NCBI RefSeq assembly: GCF_019969725.1 | Contig: NZ_JAHXYW010000005.1 | Span: forward strand, 248,001 to 312,000 | From: Neobacillus bataviensis | GTDB taxonomy: Bacteria; Bacillota; Bacilli; Bacillales_B; DSM-18226 | Direction: 5' to 3' | DNA length: 64,000 nt | Part shown: positions 8,859 to 18,009 of the stretch, in pieces | How the letters are laid out: every line of letters starts with the position of its first letter | How positions within the stretch are numbered: the stretch's first letter is position 1 | The notes under the pieces: generated by a model | The model's input: the letters and a program-made list of their open reading frames with translations, nothing else | What the model was told of the DNA's origin: nothing | Database searches by the model: none | Made by a program: the position numbers and the translations under genes

Positions 8859-9914
8859 TTAGGCATTTCTAGTTTTAAATAGTAAGTAGATAAAATAAGG
8901 TGCACCTATTCCGGCGGTGAAAACTCCAGCCGGTACTTCTAATGGTGAAAACATTGTCCGCCCGATTAAATCAGCAATCATTACCAAGATTCCTCCGAGC
9001 AGAGCTGAGGTCGGAAGCAACGCCCCAAAGGAGGAACCAACTAATCTTCGCGCCATATGTGGTGCCATAAGTCCGACAAAACCGATGCCGCCAGCAAAGG
9101 CAACCGAACTTCCAATTAAAGCTGTGCTGATCATCAGGAGTAAAAATCGCTGTTTTTGAACTTTACCGCCCAAACCAGTTGCCACCTCGTCGCCTAGCTC
9201 TTGGATATTGATCGTTCTTGCGGCTGCAAAGGCTATGATCAGGAAGACACCAGTCCAAGGTACGAGTGTGGCAACGTTTTTCCAATTGGATCCGTATACA
9301 GTTCCAGTAATCCAAATGTTTGCCTGGCTTGCCTGATAAATCGGTCCCATTACCATCGTTAAGGTTGTTAATGCTTGTGTTAATGTGGAGATGCCAATTC
9401 CAATCAGTACTAACCTGATTGGGGAAACCCCATTTTTCCAAGCTAGCAAATAAACCAAGAAGGCAACAACGCCAGCTCCAATAAAGGCAGCTAAAGGAAG
9501 CCAGGCAATGCTGACGGTAAGGGAATGATTTTTATCGCTAAAAAGTGCGAGGAAACTTACAACGGCAAATGCTGCCCCGCCAGTAATCCCGAGCACATCC
9601 GGTGAGGCGAGCGGATTGCGGATCATCCCTTGTAAAATGCCTCCGGCTACCGCTAACGAGATGCCGACCATTAGCGCAATAATAATCCTCGGCAGGCGAA
9701 AGGATTGAATGACGAGCGTTTCCATTTCTGGCCCTGCACCGAATAAAACCTTTACAACGGTAAGCGGGTTAATCTTCATCTCCCCAGCGCCGGTGCTGAT
9801 GATAAAAACTGCAGCGGTAATAATGGAAAGTACAAGAAAAATGATGGCTGCTTTTCGATCCAGTAAAAAGGACATTCGATTATTAAAAAGGCGGAAGTTT
9901 TTATATTTACTCAT
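8859..9914 (-). CDS. Siderophore ABC transporter permease (FecCD family)
   Basis: Integral membrane permease of 351 residues with about nine to ten hydrophobic segments. The FecCD signatures GGILQGMIRNPLASPDVLGITGG (given here as overlapping words GGILQGMIRNP and LASPDVLG) and GFVGLMAPHMARRLVG are present. The start overlaps the stop of the upstream permease gene by 4 bp (ATGA). It pairs with that permease to form the heterodimeric channel for an iron-hydroxycarboxylate or related siderophore; the exact siderophore cannot be read from sequence. Confidence 0.93.
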   Translation of the reverse strand: MSKYKNFRLFNNRMSFLLDRKAAIIFLVLSIITAAVFIISTGAGEMKINPLTVVKVLFGAGPEMETLVIQSFRLPRIIIALMVGISLAVAGGILQGMIRNPLASPDVLGITGGAAFAVVSFLALFSDKNHSLTVSIAWLPLAAFIGAGVVAFLVYLLAWKNGVSPIRLVLIGIGISTLTQALTTLTMVMGPIYQASQANIWITGTVYGSNWKNVATLVPWTGVFLIIAFAAARTINIQELGDEVATGLGGKVQKQRFLLLMISTALIGSSVAFAGGIGFVGLMAPHMARRLVGSSFGALLPTSALLGGILVMIADLIGRTMFSPLEVPAGVFTAGIGAPYFIYLLFKTRNA

Positions 9915-10915
9915 CGTGCATTGAACCCCCTTCTCGCGATGTAAATGAAGAATGGAGTTCCGATAATGGCCGTCATGACTCCGACAGGAACCTCGGACGG
10001 CATTAAAATATATCGTGCAGCAATATCTGCTGCTAGCAATAAAATTGCGCCTAACATCCCGGCAAATGGGATCACCCAGCGATGATTAATGCCGATAATC
10101 GATCTGGTAATGTGCGGAACCACAATCCCGACAAAGCCAATCGGTCCTGCCACAGCTACGGAGCCTCCCGCTAATAAAATGACTAGAATACCAATTGCTA
10201 TTTTTACAAAGCCGGTATTTAATCCGAGTCCCTTCGCGACATCTTCCCCCATAGCGAGGATATTCATTTTTCCAGCAATCAATAACGAGCCCAGCCAGCC
10301 AATCCCAATGTATGGAAGCACGGAAACCAATGTTTCCAATTTTCGCCCTGAGACTGAACCTGCCAGCCAAAACAGCACCTGATCAAGCATGGCTTCATCC
10401 AAAACTAAAAGGCCTTGCGTAAACGAGGAGAACATAGCTGATATCGCTGCCCCTGCCAATGTCAGCTTCATCGGTGTTAATCCTTCCCGGCCAAAGGAGC
10501 CTATCGCATAAACACTTATGGCAGCAATAGCAGCTCCCAAAAAAGCTAGACCGCTGAAAGCTGTCAGACTGTTAACGGAAAATAAGGTCATGGCGACAAC
10601 CACAGCAAAACCGGCTCCGGCATTAATGCCAAAGATTCCAGGCGACGCCAAGGGATTTTTCGTTAATGTTTGCATGAGGACGCCTGCAATCGCAAGGCTT
10701 GCTCCGACAGCAGATGCGATTAATGCACGTGGAAGTCTGACAGTCTGAATAATAATATGTTCATTGGACCCATTGTTATGGGTAAAGGCGTCAACCGCGA
10801 TACCCCAGCTTGTATCGGTATAGCCATATACGATGCTGGCACAGATGAATCCAAGCATCAGCAAGATAACGAACAATAATCCAATCCATTTTGAAAAAGT
10901 ACTTTTTAACAGCAT
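9911..10915 (-). CDS. Siderophore ABC transporter permease (FecCD family)
   Basis: First gene of the minus-strand siderophore operon, 334 residues. It has the FecCD motifs QTLTKNPLASPGIFG and GFVGIVVPHITRSIIG and an N-terminal transmembrane helix. The ATG at 10915 follows AGAAAGG. Its promoter lies in a 180-bp divergent region with three Fur boxes shared with the binding-protein gene. The order permease-permease-ATPase with a divergent lipoprotein resembles the YfiYZ/YfhA type of Bacillus siderophore systems. Confidence 0.93.
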   Translation of the reverse strand: MLLKSTFSKWIGLLFVILLMLGFICASIVYGYTDTSWGIAVDAFTHNNGSNEHIIIQTVRLPRALIASAVGASLAIAGVLMQTLTKNPLASPGIFGINAGAGFAVVVAMTLFSVNSLTAFSGLAFLGAAIAAISVYAIGSFGREGLTPMKLTLAGAAISAMFSSFTQGLLVLDEAMLDQVLFWLAGSVSGRKLETLVSVLPYIGIGWLGSLLIAGKMNILAMGEDVAKGLGLNTGFVKIAIGILVILLAGGSVAVAGPIGFVGIVVPHITRSIIGINHRWVIPFAGMLGAILLLAADIAARYILMPSEVPVGVMTAIIGTPFFIYIARRGFNAR

Positions 10916-10964
10916 TTTCGGATAAACCTTTCTATTAGGTTATTAATTTTAGTTTATCCCTAAT

Positions 10965-11066
10965 TGAAAATGATTGTCAATTAAAATGAGAACGATTTTC
11001 AATAAAATTGTTGACAGGCGACGAGGTCACAATTTATGATAAGAGTGTCATTGAAAATGATTATCA
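10965..11066. promoter_or_regulatory. Three Fur boxes in the divergent siderophore promoter region
   Basis: Against the 7-1-7 consensus TGATAATNATTATCA, 10965-10979 has two mismatches, 10987-11001 has three and 11052-11066 (TGAAAATGATTATCA) has one. The first two sit before the permease operon; the third lies downstream of the -10 of the binding-protein gene. Iron-dependent repression of both transcripts is expected. Confidence 0.88.
11011..11040 (+). promoter_or_regulatory. Sigma-A promoter of the siderophore-binding gene
   Basis: TTGACA at 11011, 18-bp spacer, TATGAT at 11035. The Fur box at 11052-11066 overlaps the expected start of transcription. Confidence 0.8.
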
Positions 11067-11095
11067 TTAACAACTAGCTAAGGGGGCTACATATT

Positions 11096-12088
11096 TTGAA
11101 GGCAATTAAAACAATACTTACTCTTTTTTCCGTTATGACTATTTTCTTATTAGCCGCATGCGGCAGCTCAACTGAGAAAACTGCCGGGGAAAAAGCAGAA
11201 CCGAAGAAAACAGAAGAAAAACCATATACGATTGAGCACGCAATGGGTTCGACAACCATTAAAGGCACTCCAAAAAGAGTCGTTGTTCTCACAAACGAAG
11301 GTACAGAGGCAGTGCTATCTTTAGGAGTTAAGCCAGTTGGAGCTGTTCAATCTTTTCTTGGAAATCCATGGTACGACCATATTAAAAAGGATATGGACGG
11401 TGTTGAGGTAGTTGGGGTTGAAAGTGAAGTAAACGTCGAGAAAATTGCGTCATTAAAACCTGATTTAATTATCGGTAACAAGCTTCGTCAAGAAAAAATT
11501 TACCAACAACTAAGCGCTATTGCTCCTACCGTTTTTTCTGAAACGCTTAGAGGAGATTGGCAAGAAAACTTTAAATTATATGCAAAAGCTTTAAACCTAG
11601 AAGAAAAAGGAAATAAGGTTTTAAGTGATTTTGATAAACATGTTGCAGATGTTAAAGGAAAACTTGGCGATAAAGTAAATGAACAGGTTTCCATTGTTCG
11701 TTTTATGGCAGGTAAATCTCGTATTTATTACACTGATTCATTCTCTGGTGTTATTTTTGATAAATTAGGCTTTAAACGTGCTCCACAGCAAGAAGCGTTG
11801 TTTACGCCAGAAAATAAGCTTGGTAAACTTGCTGTAGAGGTAGGAAAAGAAGTGATTCCTAAAATGGATGCGGATCAGCTTTTCTACTTCACCTATGCGC
11901 CAAATGGAGATAAAGTTGCGTTGGATACTGCTAAGGAATGGACAAATGACCCACTTTGGAAGAATTTAAATGCTGTTAAGAGCGGGAATGTCCACGAAGT
12001 AAGTGATGCCATCTGGAATACTGCCGGAGGCGTGATTGCAGCAAACATTATGTTGGATGACATCGAAAAAATCATGTTAAAGAAGTAA
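11096..12088 (+). CDS. Iron-siderophore substrate-binding lipoprotein
   Basis: Extracytoplasmic binding protein of 330 residues. A lipoprotein signal ends in LLAACGSS (modified Cys at about residue 21), followed by a Lys/Glu-rich linker and a class III periplasmic-binding fold starting near PKRVVVLTNEGTEAVLSLG. The start is TTG at 11096, with AAGGGGG about eight bases upstream. It is divergent from the permease operon and shares its Fur control region. It delivers ferric siderophore to the two FecCD permeases. Confidence 0.93.
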   Translation: MKAIKTILTLFSVMTIFLLAACGSSTEKTAGEKAEPKKTEEKPYTIEHAMGSTTIKGTPKRVVVLTNEGTEAVLSLGVKPVGAVQSFLGNPWYDHIKKDMDGVEVVGVESEVNVEKIASLKPDLIIGNKLRQEKIYQQLSAIAPTVFSETLRGDWQENFKLYAKALNLEEKGNKVLSDFDKHVADVKGKLGDKVNEQVSIVRFMAGKSRIYYTDSFSGVIFDKLGFKRAPQQEALFTPENKLGKLAVEVGKEVIPKMDADQLFYFTYAPNGDKVALDTAKEWTNDPLWKNLNAVKSGNVHEVSDAIWNTAGGVIAANIMLDDIEKIMLKK

Positions 12089-12126
12089 AACTAAATATTG
12101 TGTAAAAAACCTTCCAAGTTTTTTAT

Positions 12127-12163
12127 AAAAAGAGCGGGGCACGCCATGGTCTCGCTCTTTTTT
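12127..12163 (+). terminator. Terminator after the siderophore-binding gene
   Basis: AAAAGAGCG/CGCTCTTTTTT hairpin with a T-run on the plus strand. Confidence 0.75.
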
Positions 12164-12240
12164 GTTATGTTTTTCAGTTGAATAGAGCTGGAATTCCTCA
12201 GAACTTGGCATTTATTCCGCCAAACCCCTTTTCAAGCAAC

Positions 12241-12264
12241 AAAAAAAAGAGCGACCGTGGTCGC
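12241..12264 (-). terminator. Terminator after the FtsW/RodA-family gene
   Basis: Palindrome GCGACCGTGGTCGC at 12251-12264; on the minus strand it is followed by a run of T residues (12241-12248 in complement). Confidence 0.75.
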
Positions 12265-12278
12265 CCAATCGATCAACG

Positions 12279-13454
12279 TTATGCCGTTGTCGAAAACATA
12301 TATTTTTTATAATGGTAACGTATCGAGAAAATTAAGCCGAGCCCAAGCATGTTCCCCATTAAGGCACTGCCGCCGTAGCTGATAAACGGAAGCGGAATAC
12401 CGGTAATGGGCAGAACGCCAATCGTCATGCCGATATTTTGGAAAACGTGGAAGGTAATCATGCTGATGACCCCGACACAAATATACGTATAAAAATTATT
12501 CTTTGTTTCCATGCCAACCTTCGTAATATGGTATATCAAAAGGAAAAACAAACTAATTAACACACTCGCACCGATAAAGCCAAATTCCTCGCCAACCACG
12601 CTGAAGATAAAGTCCGTATGACTTTCCGGCAGGTAAACTTCTCGATTGCCGTAGCCTTTCCCCCCGGTTTGGCCTGAGCCAATTGCGAGAAGGGATTTCG
12701 TCAGCTGATAACCAGCAGAGCTTTGAAAATTGTAAGGGTCGAGCCAGGAATAAATCCGGCCAAATTGGTACTGCTTTACGCCAAGATATTTTTCTAAAAT
12801 GTCTGGTTTCCAGACAACAAAATACAAAATCGTTGAAGCTAGTACTGTACCAGAAGAAAAAATCGGTACAAGCAGCTTCCAGGTGATGCCTGAGATAAAT
12901 ATCATTCCTACTAATATCGCAATAAACACAAGCGAAGTTCCTAAGTCCGGCTGTTGCATCACTAGCATCAATGGCACCATTGTTACAATGCCCAGCTTTA
13001 TTAACAGCCAAAAATCAGTTTGAATCGTCTTGTTCCCTTGATTTTTTTGATGGTGATCATCGATGACGCGTGAAAGTGTCAAGATAATAAATATTTTAAC
13101 AAACTCAGAGGGCTGTAAAGAACCCATGGCCGGAACGATAAACCAGCTCTTTGCTCCATTAATCACCGGAGCAATGCTTGGAGGTGCGACTATTAAAAAG
13201 CCCAGAAGAAATAGTCCAAATCCATAAGCATACCAAGTCAGCTTTCGTAGTTGGTCAGAATCCAGCGTCATTACAGATGCGATAATCCCGCCGCCGACGG
13301 CGTACCATACCATTTGCTTAATTAAGAAATTCTCTTTGTATTGTCCGCTCGCTTGGGCGCTATAAATGGAAATACAGCTTGCTAAAAACAATAATAAAAG
13401 AATAAAAACAAGATTATAATCAAGTTTTGAAGTTGTGTTTTTATTGGAAGTCAT
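12279..13454 (-). CDS. FtsW/RodA/SpoVE family peptidoglycan polymerase
   Basis: SEDS-family integral membrane glycosyltransferase of 391 residues with about ten transmembrane helices. Typical SEDS segments are seen: GAKSWFIVPAMGSLQPSEF, VMQQPDLGTSLVF, and the C-terminal GITGIPLPFISYGGSAL type motif (here LPITGIPLPFISYGGSA). These proteins polymerise lipid II together with a class B penicillin-binding protein in elongation, division or spore cortex synthesis. No partner gene is adjacent, so RodA-, FtsW- or SpoVE-like use cannot be decided. Start at ATG 13454 after GGTGGAG. Confidence 0.9.
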   Translation of the reverse strand: MTSNKNTTSKLDYNLVFILLLLFLASCISIYSAQASGQYKENFLIKQMVWYAVGGGIIASVMTLDSDQLRKLTWYAYGFGLFLLGFLIVAPPSIAPVINGAKSWFIVPAMGSLQPSEFVKIFIILTLSRVIDDHHQKNQGNKTIQTDFWLLIKLGIVTMVPLMLVMQQPDLGTSLVFIAILVGMIFISGITWKLLVPIFSSGTVLASTILYFVVWKPDILEKYLGVKQYQFGRIYSWLDPYNFQSSAGYQLTKSLLAIGSGQTGGKGYGNREVYLPESHTDFIFSVVGEEFGFIGASVLISLFFLLIYHITKVGMETKNNFYTYICVGVISMITFHVFQNIGMTIGVLPITGIPLPFISYGGSALMGNMLGLGLIFSIRYHYKKYMFSTTA

Positions 13455-13542
13455 GCGTAAGTCTCCACCTTAATAAAACTTGTACATTCCTCCATTATAT
13501 TTTTTTCAAGCCTAAATCACAACTTCTAACCATTGAATGGAT

Positions 13543-14307
13543 TTATTTACAAAAATAAATTCGTTTCAACTCCTCAGCCATCCACTCTAAATTATTCGGC
13601 ACCTGTGGAAGACCATACCCGATATATAACGGAGTTGTCACAAAACGAGGAACAACCTTTGCGTAAATTTTTCCATCAAGATGATGAAAAAACACATTGT
13701 AGCTGTTTGCCTTAAAGGGAAAATAGTTGAGAATATAATGAACTGCAATTTGCAGGTACTCGGAGAACCTCTCCTGGTAACTCGAATCCGGCATTTCGAT
13801 ATTGAATTCATAGAAACCGACGCGGGGTTTTGTGGACAGAATCAGCCTGGAACCCTCCCCCTCATCAATCACAATACCCTGAAACATTTCATGACTTGCT
13901 TTTTCTTTATAATCCAGATCATGGAGTCCAATGATTTGCATATGGGGATGGGCGATTGTGCCGCCAGATAAAGGTCCATGATTTTTGAAAAAAATAACCG
14001 AACGATATTCTTTTGTTTCCTCCATCTCTAACCAATGCTTGATGCCGAACCTTATCAATCTATGTAAATGCTCTTTGGAATAGGTTGATAATTCAGCATG
14101 GCAATCATCTGTTTCAATTAACACCGTTTGATAGGCATTTTCTAGAACAGGATATTTATTTTTCAAAAGAATGATTGGACCGTCCACTGCAATCAGGCCG
14201 GTCAGCTGGTCCCTGTCACAAAAAGGGCAGGCCTGCGCTTTATTGCGGATACTTTCAGGCTTTTTGACACCGATTGAAGTATTAAAATGCAGATGTTTAT
14301 TTTCCAA
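13543..14307 (-). CDS. DUF4931 / GalT-like protein
   Basis: A 254-residue protein with features of the galactose-1-phosphate uridylyltransferase branch of the HIT superfamily: an N-terminal CPFCDRDQL zinc-ribbon-like segment near residue 28 and AHPHMQIIG near residue 123, which matches the HPHxQ active-site signature. The protein is shorter than true GalT (about 350 residues or more). A nucleotidyl-transfer or hydrolysis reaction is plausible but the substrate is unknown. Start is TTG at 14307 with GGGAGGAG upstream. It stands alone between the SEDS gene and uppP. Confidence 0.7.
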   Translation of the reverse strand: MENKHLHFNTSIGVKKPESIRNKAQACPFCDRDQLTGLIAVDGPIILLKNKYPVLENAYQTVLIETDDCHAELSTYSKEHLHRLIRFGIKHWLEMEETKEYRSVIFFKNHGPLSGGTIAHPHMQIIGLHDLDYKEKASHEMFQGIVIDEGEGSRLILSTKPRVGFYEFNIEMPDSSYQERFSEYLQIAVHYILNYFPFKANSYNVFFHHLDGKIYAKVVPRFVTTPLYIGYGLPQVPNNLEWMAEELKRIYFCK

Positions 14308-14493
14308 ACGTGTATCTCCTCCCGGAAGGGCTTTATTCCTATTTTATGGGATAAGACAAACAAATTGCACATATTTTGTTTGAGTTTTTAATTGACCTTG
14401 TTGGCAAATAAATCCTAAAATAGAAGAGAATTTCAATAACTAGTTGGACATATCTTTTAATAGTACAAGTTTTTTTAGAATGTGAGGGAATGT

Positions 14494-15276
14494 ATGTTAA
14501 CGAAATTAGAAGCGTTGATACTTGGGATTATCCAGGGGTTAACAGAATTTTTGCCAATCAGCAGTACAGGACATCTCTATTTAGGAAGAAATTTATTTGG
14601 CTTGCAGGAAGCAGGTCTATTGCTCGATACGATGCTTCATGTCGGCACCTTGCTTGCTGTCTTTGTTTTTTATAAGGATGAATTTATTAAAATCATCAAA
14701 AAACCGTTCAGCAAATTAACGTTTTTGTTAATTGTCGGAACGATTCCTGCCGTTATCTTTGGACTTGCTTTTAAGGATTTTATTGATGAAATCTCAAAAA
14801 CAGGTGTGACGATTGGCTGGGAATTTTTAATTACCGGTATTTTCCTATGGCTTGCTGATTCAGTGAAAAATGGCCATAAAAAAATGGACGACATCAGCTA
14901 TAAGGATGCATTGATTATTGGAACATTTCAGGCGGTTGCGATTATGCCGGCGATATCGCGCTCTGGAATGACAATTGTTGCAGCTTTGTGGCGAAAATTG
15001 GACCGTGAAACGGCCGCCTATTTCTCCTTCTTATTATCAACACCAGCCATCGCAGGAGCCATTGTCTTGCAAACGAAGGATCTGCTCGGCGGTGCAGGAG
15101 AAGAAATCTCATTATCTGCCCTGCTCGTTGGGATCATCTCTTCTGCCCTCTTCGGCTATGTTGCGGTTAGATGGATGATTGGCTACTTGAAGAAGCATTC
15201 CTTAAAGCCATTTGCTATCTATGTTTGGGCATTGGGATTAATTGTGCTATTTTTCCAATTTACGGGTAAATTCTAA
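14494..15276 (+). CDS. uppP: Undecaprenyl-diphosphatase UppP (BacA family)
   Basis: Membrane enzyme of 260 residues that dephosphorylates undecaprenyl diphosphate, recycling the lipid carrier for cell wall synthesis and giving bacitracin tolerance. Both active-site motifs are visible: IQGLTEFLPISSTGH near residue 12 and MPAISRSGMTI near residue 155. It has about eight hydrophobic segments. Start at ATG 14494 with GAGGGA just upstream; an in-frame GTG at 14482 overlaps that ribosome site. Divergent from the GalT-like gene, with a terminator right after the stop. Confidence 0.93.
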   Translation: MLTKLEALILGIIQGLTEFLPISSTGHLYLGRNLFGLQEAGLLLDTMLHVGTLLAVFVFYKDEFIKIIKKPFSKLTFLLIVGTIPAVIFGLAFKDFIDEISKTGVTIGWEFLITGIFLWLADSVKNGHKKMDDISYKDALIIGTFQAVAIMPAISRSGMTIVAALWRKLDRETAAYFSFLLSTPAIAGAIVLQTKDLLGGAGEEISLSALLVGIISSALFGYVAVRWMIGYLKKHSLKPFAIYVWALGLIVLFFQFTGKF

Positions 15277-15277
15277 T

Positions 15278-15311
15278 AAAAAATGCGACTCCCCGAGTCG
15301 CATTTTTTATT
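15278..15311. terminator. Bidirectional terminator between uppP and azoR
   Basis: AATGCGACT/AGTCGCATT stem with a CCCCG loop, flanked by A- and T-runs. It serves the two convergent genes. Confidence 0.85.
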
Positions 15312-15969
15312 GTTTAACGGGCAGTACAGCCATTTCTCTGGCGGCTGCCGCCGCTTGTTCTTTAGCTTTTGCCATAATTTCAGGAACTTTTTTAGGAAAA
15401 TGATCCATCCCTTCTGCTATGACCGTATCCAAGCTCTCGAAGCCTAGGAATTCGAATACCTTCTTTAAGTAACGATCCCCCATTTCAAATTCCACCATCG
15501 GTCCAGTAGAGTAAATGCCGCCGCGGGTTTGAATATGGATGGCTTTTCTGCCAGTGAGAAGCCCTTTTGCCCCGTGTTCTGTGTAAGTAAAAGTTTTTCC
15601 AGCAATAAATAAACAATCCATAAACGCTTTGACAATTGCCGGTGCTCCAAAGTTCCATATCGGTGTCACAAACACATAATAATCAGCAGCAATAAATCGG
15701 TCAGCTAGCGCATGCATTCTTTCAATTTTCGTCCGTTCCGCTTCCGATAGCTGATCTTTTGTATAGCCCATAAAGGATAATTTCGCCCGGGCATATAATA
15801 AATCCATATCGATGACAGGAATATCCATATCATATAAATGCCAGCGTTCGATCTCCACATCTGGCTGCGCTTGTTTAAATTCTTCTAAAAATACTTCCCC
15901 AATTTGCATACCCTTTGAAAGTTTTATATCATTTTTTGGATTTGCCGTAATATGTAAAAGCTTTGCCAT
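15307..15969 (-). CDS. azoR: FMN-dependent NADH-azoreductase
   Basis: Flavodoxin-fold quinone/azo reductase of 220 residues. The N-terminal HITANPKND phosphate loop, the FVTPIWNFGAPAIVKAFMD segment and the GLLTGRKAIHIQTRGG segment are typical of AzoR proteins, which use NADH and FMN to reduce quinones and azo compounds by two electrons. I start it at ATG 15969, preceded by GGAGGATGGGAG; the longer reading frame upstream has no ribosome site. Monocistronic, convergent with uppP. Confidence 0.9.
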   Translation of the reverse strand: MAKLLHITANPKNDIKLSKGMQIGEVFLEEFKQAQPDVEIERWHLYDMDIPVIDMDLLYARAKLSFMGYTKDQLSEAERTKIERMHALADRFIAADYYVFVTPIWNFGAPAIVKAFMDCLFIAGKTFTYTEHGAKGLLTGRKAIHIQTRGGIYSTGPMVEFEMGDRYLKKVFEFLGFESLDTVIAEGMDHFPKKVPEIMAKAKEQAAAAAREMAVLPVKQ

Positions 15970-16090
15970 TCGCTCCCATCCTCCAGCCACAATTTTAATT
16001 TCTACTACTATACTACAACAAACACCATCGCTCACAATTGAACAATAAGTGAAGTTTGTGAATTTTATATGAATCTCATTCTACTTTTTG

Positions 16091-16150
16091 AACAATTTTA
16101 GACAATTCTAAACAAAACTTAACGAAACTTAACAATACTTAACAAAAATC
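16091..16150 (+). repeat. Six 10-bp direct repeats upstream of the tungstate operon
   Basis: Six consecutive decamers related to AACAAAACTT: AACAATTTTA, GACAATTCTA, AACAAAACTT, AACGAAACTT, AACAATACTT and AACAAAAATC. The period is exactly 10 bp, close to one helical turn. They end about 50 bp before the start codon of the regulator gene and are candidate operator or curved DNA. Confidence 0.6.
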
Positions 16151-16202
16151 ACTATTATTATGCTATTCTTTTTATAAAATAATGGAAAAAGGAGGGTGAA
16201 AA

Positions 16203-17126
16203 ATGGAATTAAAGGCTTATACTCCTGATGAGGTAGCGCAAATCTTTCAAATCTCAAAGCATACAGTTTATGAGTTAATCAAAAGAGGCGAGCTTCAAGC
16301 CTTTAAAATAGGAAACAAAATGCGAATAGAGCATGCTGAGCTTGAGCGGTTCAAAGAAAATACGAAAGCGCCTTCAAGGAAAGAATCCAGCCCTCAATCG
16401 AATCAAGCAAGTTTCATAAGGCTTTCCGGCAGCCACGACTTTCTAGTCGAGCATTTTGCCAAGCAGGCCGCCCGTGATTTAAGTATGCAAATTCAGCCAT
16501 CATACATAGGCAGTTTAGAAGGCTTAATGATGCTGTATCGGGGACAATGTGATATTGCGGCCATTCATCTATTAGATCCCGCATCACAAGAATATAATCT
16601 GCCATTTATCCATCAGCTATTTGTCTATGAATCTATTTTAGTTTTACGACTGGCTGCTAGAGAGCAAGGGTTTATTGTTGCGAAGGGCAATCCGAAAGGG
16701 ATCCATGATTTTTATGACCTGACTCGAAAAGAGATTCAGTTTGTGAATCGCCAAAAAGGGGCGGGCACTCGCTTTTTGCTGGACTCGAAGCTTTCTAGCT
16801 GCGGGATTAATCCCTCTGGCATAAAAGGTTATGCAACCGAAGAATGGAACCATTTATCTGCAGCCTCCTACATAACGAGAGGTATGGCGGATGTAGCTTT
16901 TGGAATCCAGTCTGCCGCCAGCCACCTGGGACTTGATTTCATTCCTGTTGCCAAGGAAAATTTTGATCTCGTGTTTCGTTTTACTGAAGATAATAAACAA
17001 AGCCTGACGGACCTAATCCATTATTTGAAGTCCAGCAGCTTTAAAAATAGCTTGACGGATTTGGAAGGTTATTCAATTGAAGATTTAGGAAAAATCATCT
17101 ATCAAACGGAGGAACTTACATGTTAA
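16203..17126 (+). CDS. HTH regulator with periplasmic-binding-like sensor domain
   Basis: A 307-residue cytoplasmic protein. Residues 1-55 form an excisionase/MerR-like winged HTH (YTPDEVAQIFQISKHTVYELI). The rest resembles the periplasmic-binding-protein type domain (PBP-like family) found in molybdate- and tungstate-related regulators, with GAGTRFLLDSKL and FGIQSAASHLGLDF. No signal peptide, so the binding domain senses its ligand inside the cell. Its stop overlaps the tupA start by 7 bp, and it probably regulates this operon in response to tungstate or molybdate. Start ATG 16203 after GGAGGG. Confidence 0.82.
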   Translation: MELKAYTPDEVAQIFQISKHTVYELIKRGELQAFKIGNKMRIEHAELERFKENTKAPSRKESSPQSNQASFIRLSGSHDFLVEHFAKQAARDLSMQIQPSYIGSLEGLMMLYRGQCDIAAIHLLDPASQEYNLPFIHQLFVYESILVLRLAAREQGFIVAKGNPKGIHDFYDLTRKEIQFVNRQKGAGTRFLLDSKLSSCGINPSGIKGYATEEWNHLSAASYITRGMADVAFGIQSAASHLGLDFIPVAKENFDLVFRFTEDNKQSLTDLIHYLKSSSFKNSLTDLEGYSIEDLGKIIYQTEELTC

Positions 17127-17986
17127 AAAAACATTATTTTGCAGCACTTTTTGCTTTCATGCTTTTGATTTTATCAGCTTGTGGAAATACCCAGACGAAA
17201 GAAGCAGATGCAAAAACGAAAAAGGCTGAACCTAAGGCAGCACCAACCGAAATGATTCTAGCAACTACCACAAGTACGCAAGACAGCGGCTTACTAGACT
17301 TCCTCATCCCTATGTTTGAAAAAGAAAACAACGTTAAAGTGAAAACGATTGCTGTAGGAACTGGTCAGGCACTTGAAATGGGTACAAAAGGGGAAGCCGA
17401 TGTTCTGCTTGTGCATGCTCCTGCTGCTGAAAAAGCGGTTGTTGATGCCGGCGATGCCATCAACTACAAACGCGTTATGTACAATGATTTTGTTCTAGTT
17501 GGACCAAAGGAAAATCCTTCTGGTGTCAGCGGAAACGACATTCAAGCAGCCTTCAAAAAATTAGCTGAAACTAAATCTATCTTCGTTTCTCGCGGAGACG
17601 ATTCAGGTACTGATAAAAAGGAAAAAGGCATCTGGACTCTACTAAACATTAAGCCGGCAGGCGATTGGTATGTTTCGACTGGCCAAGGAATGGGACAAAC
17701 CTTACAAGTTGCAGCTGAGAAAAAAGGCTATGTATTAACTGACCGCGCAACCTGGCTTGCTCAATCTAAAAACCTAAGTGACATGCAAATCGTTGTTGAA
17801 GGCGGCAAAGATTTAATGAATATCTATCACGTTATGCAGGTAAATCCTGAAAAACATGATAAGATTAATAGCAAAGATGCGAAGAAATTTGTTGAATTTA
17901 TGATTGATCCGAAAACTCAAGATGTCATTGAGAACTTTGGCAAGAAAGAATACGGACAATCCCTATTTATTAAGTATACGGAATAG
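17120..17986 (+). CDS. tupA: Tungstate ABC transporter substrate-binding lipoprotein
   Basis: Binding protein of 288 residues. A lipoprotein signal ends in LILSACGNT (Cys about residue 21). The segment ATTTSTQDSGLLDFLIP is the TupA family signature, distinct from the ModA and WtpA families, and SRGDDSGTDKKE gives a second anion-binding loop. It captures tungstate (or molybdate) outside the membrane for TupBC. Co-translated with the upstream regulator through an overlapping stop/start. A Lys/Ala-rich linker follows the lipidated cysteine. Confidence 0.92.
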   Translation: MLKKHYFAALFAFMLLILSACGNTQTKEADAKTKKAEPKAAPTEMILATTTSTQDSGLLDFLIPMFEKENNVKVKTIAVGTGQALEMGTKGEADVLLVHAPAAEKAVVDAGDAINYKRVMYNDFVLVGPKENPSGVSGNDIQAAFKKLAETKSIFVSRGDDSGTDKKEKGIWTLLNIKPAGDWYVSTGQGMGQTLQVAAEKKGYVLTDRATWLAQSKNLSDMQIVVEGGKDLMNIYHVMQVNPEKHDKINSKDAKKFVEFMIDPKTQDVIENFGKKEYGQSLFIKYTE

Positions 17987-18009
17987 AGAAGGATGTTTAG
18001 GAGGCTACC

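Noticed and set aside
8532..8882. A 116-codon open frame on the plus strand opposite the siderophore ATPase gene.
   Set aside because: No ribosome site or family features; it is a shadow of the ATPase gene.
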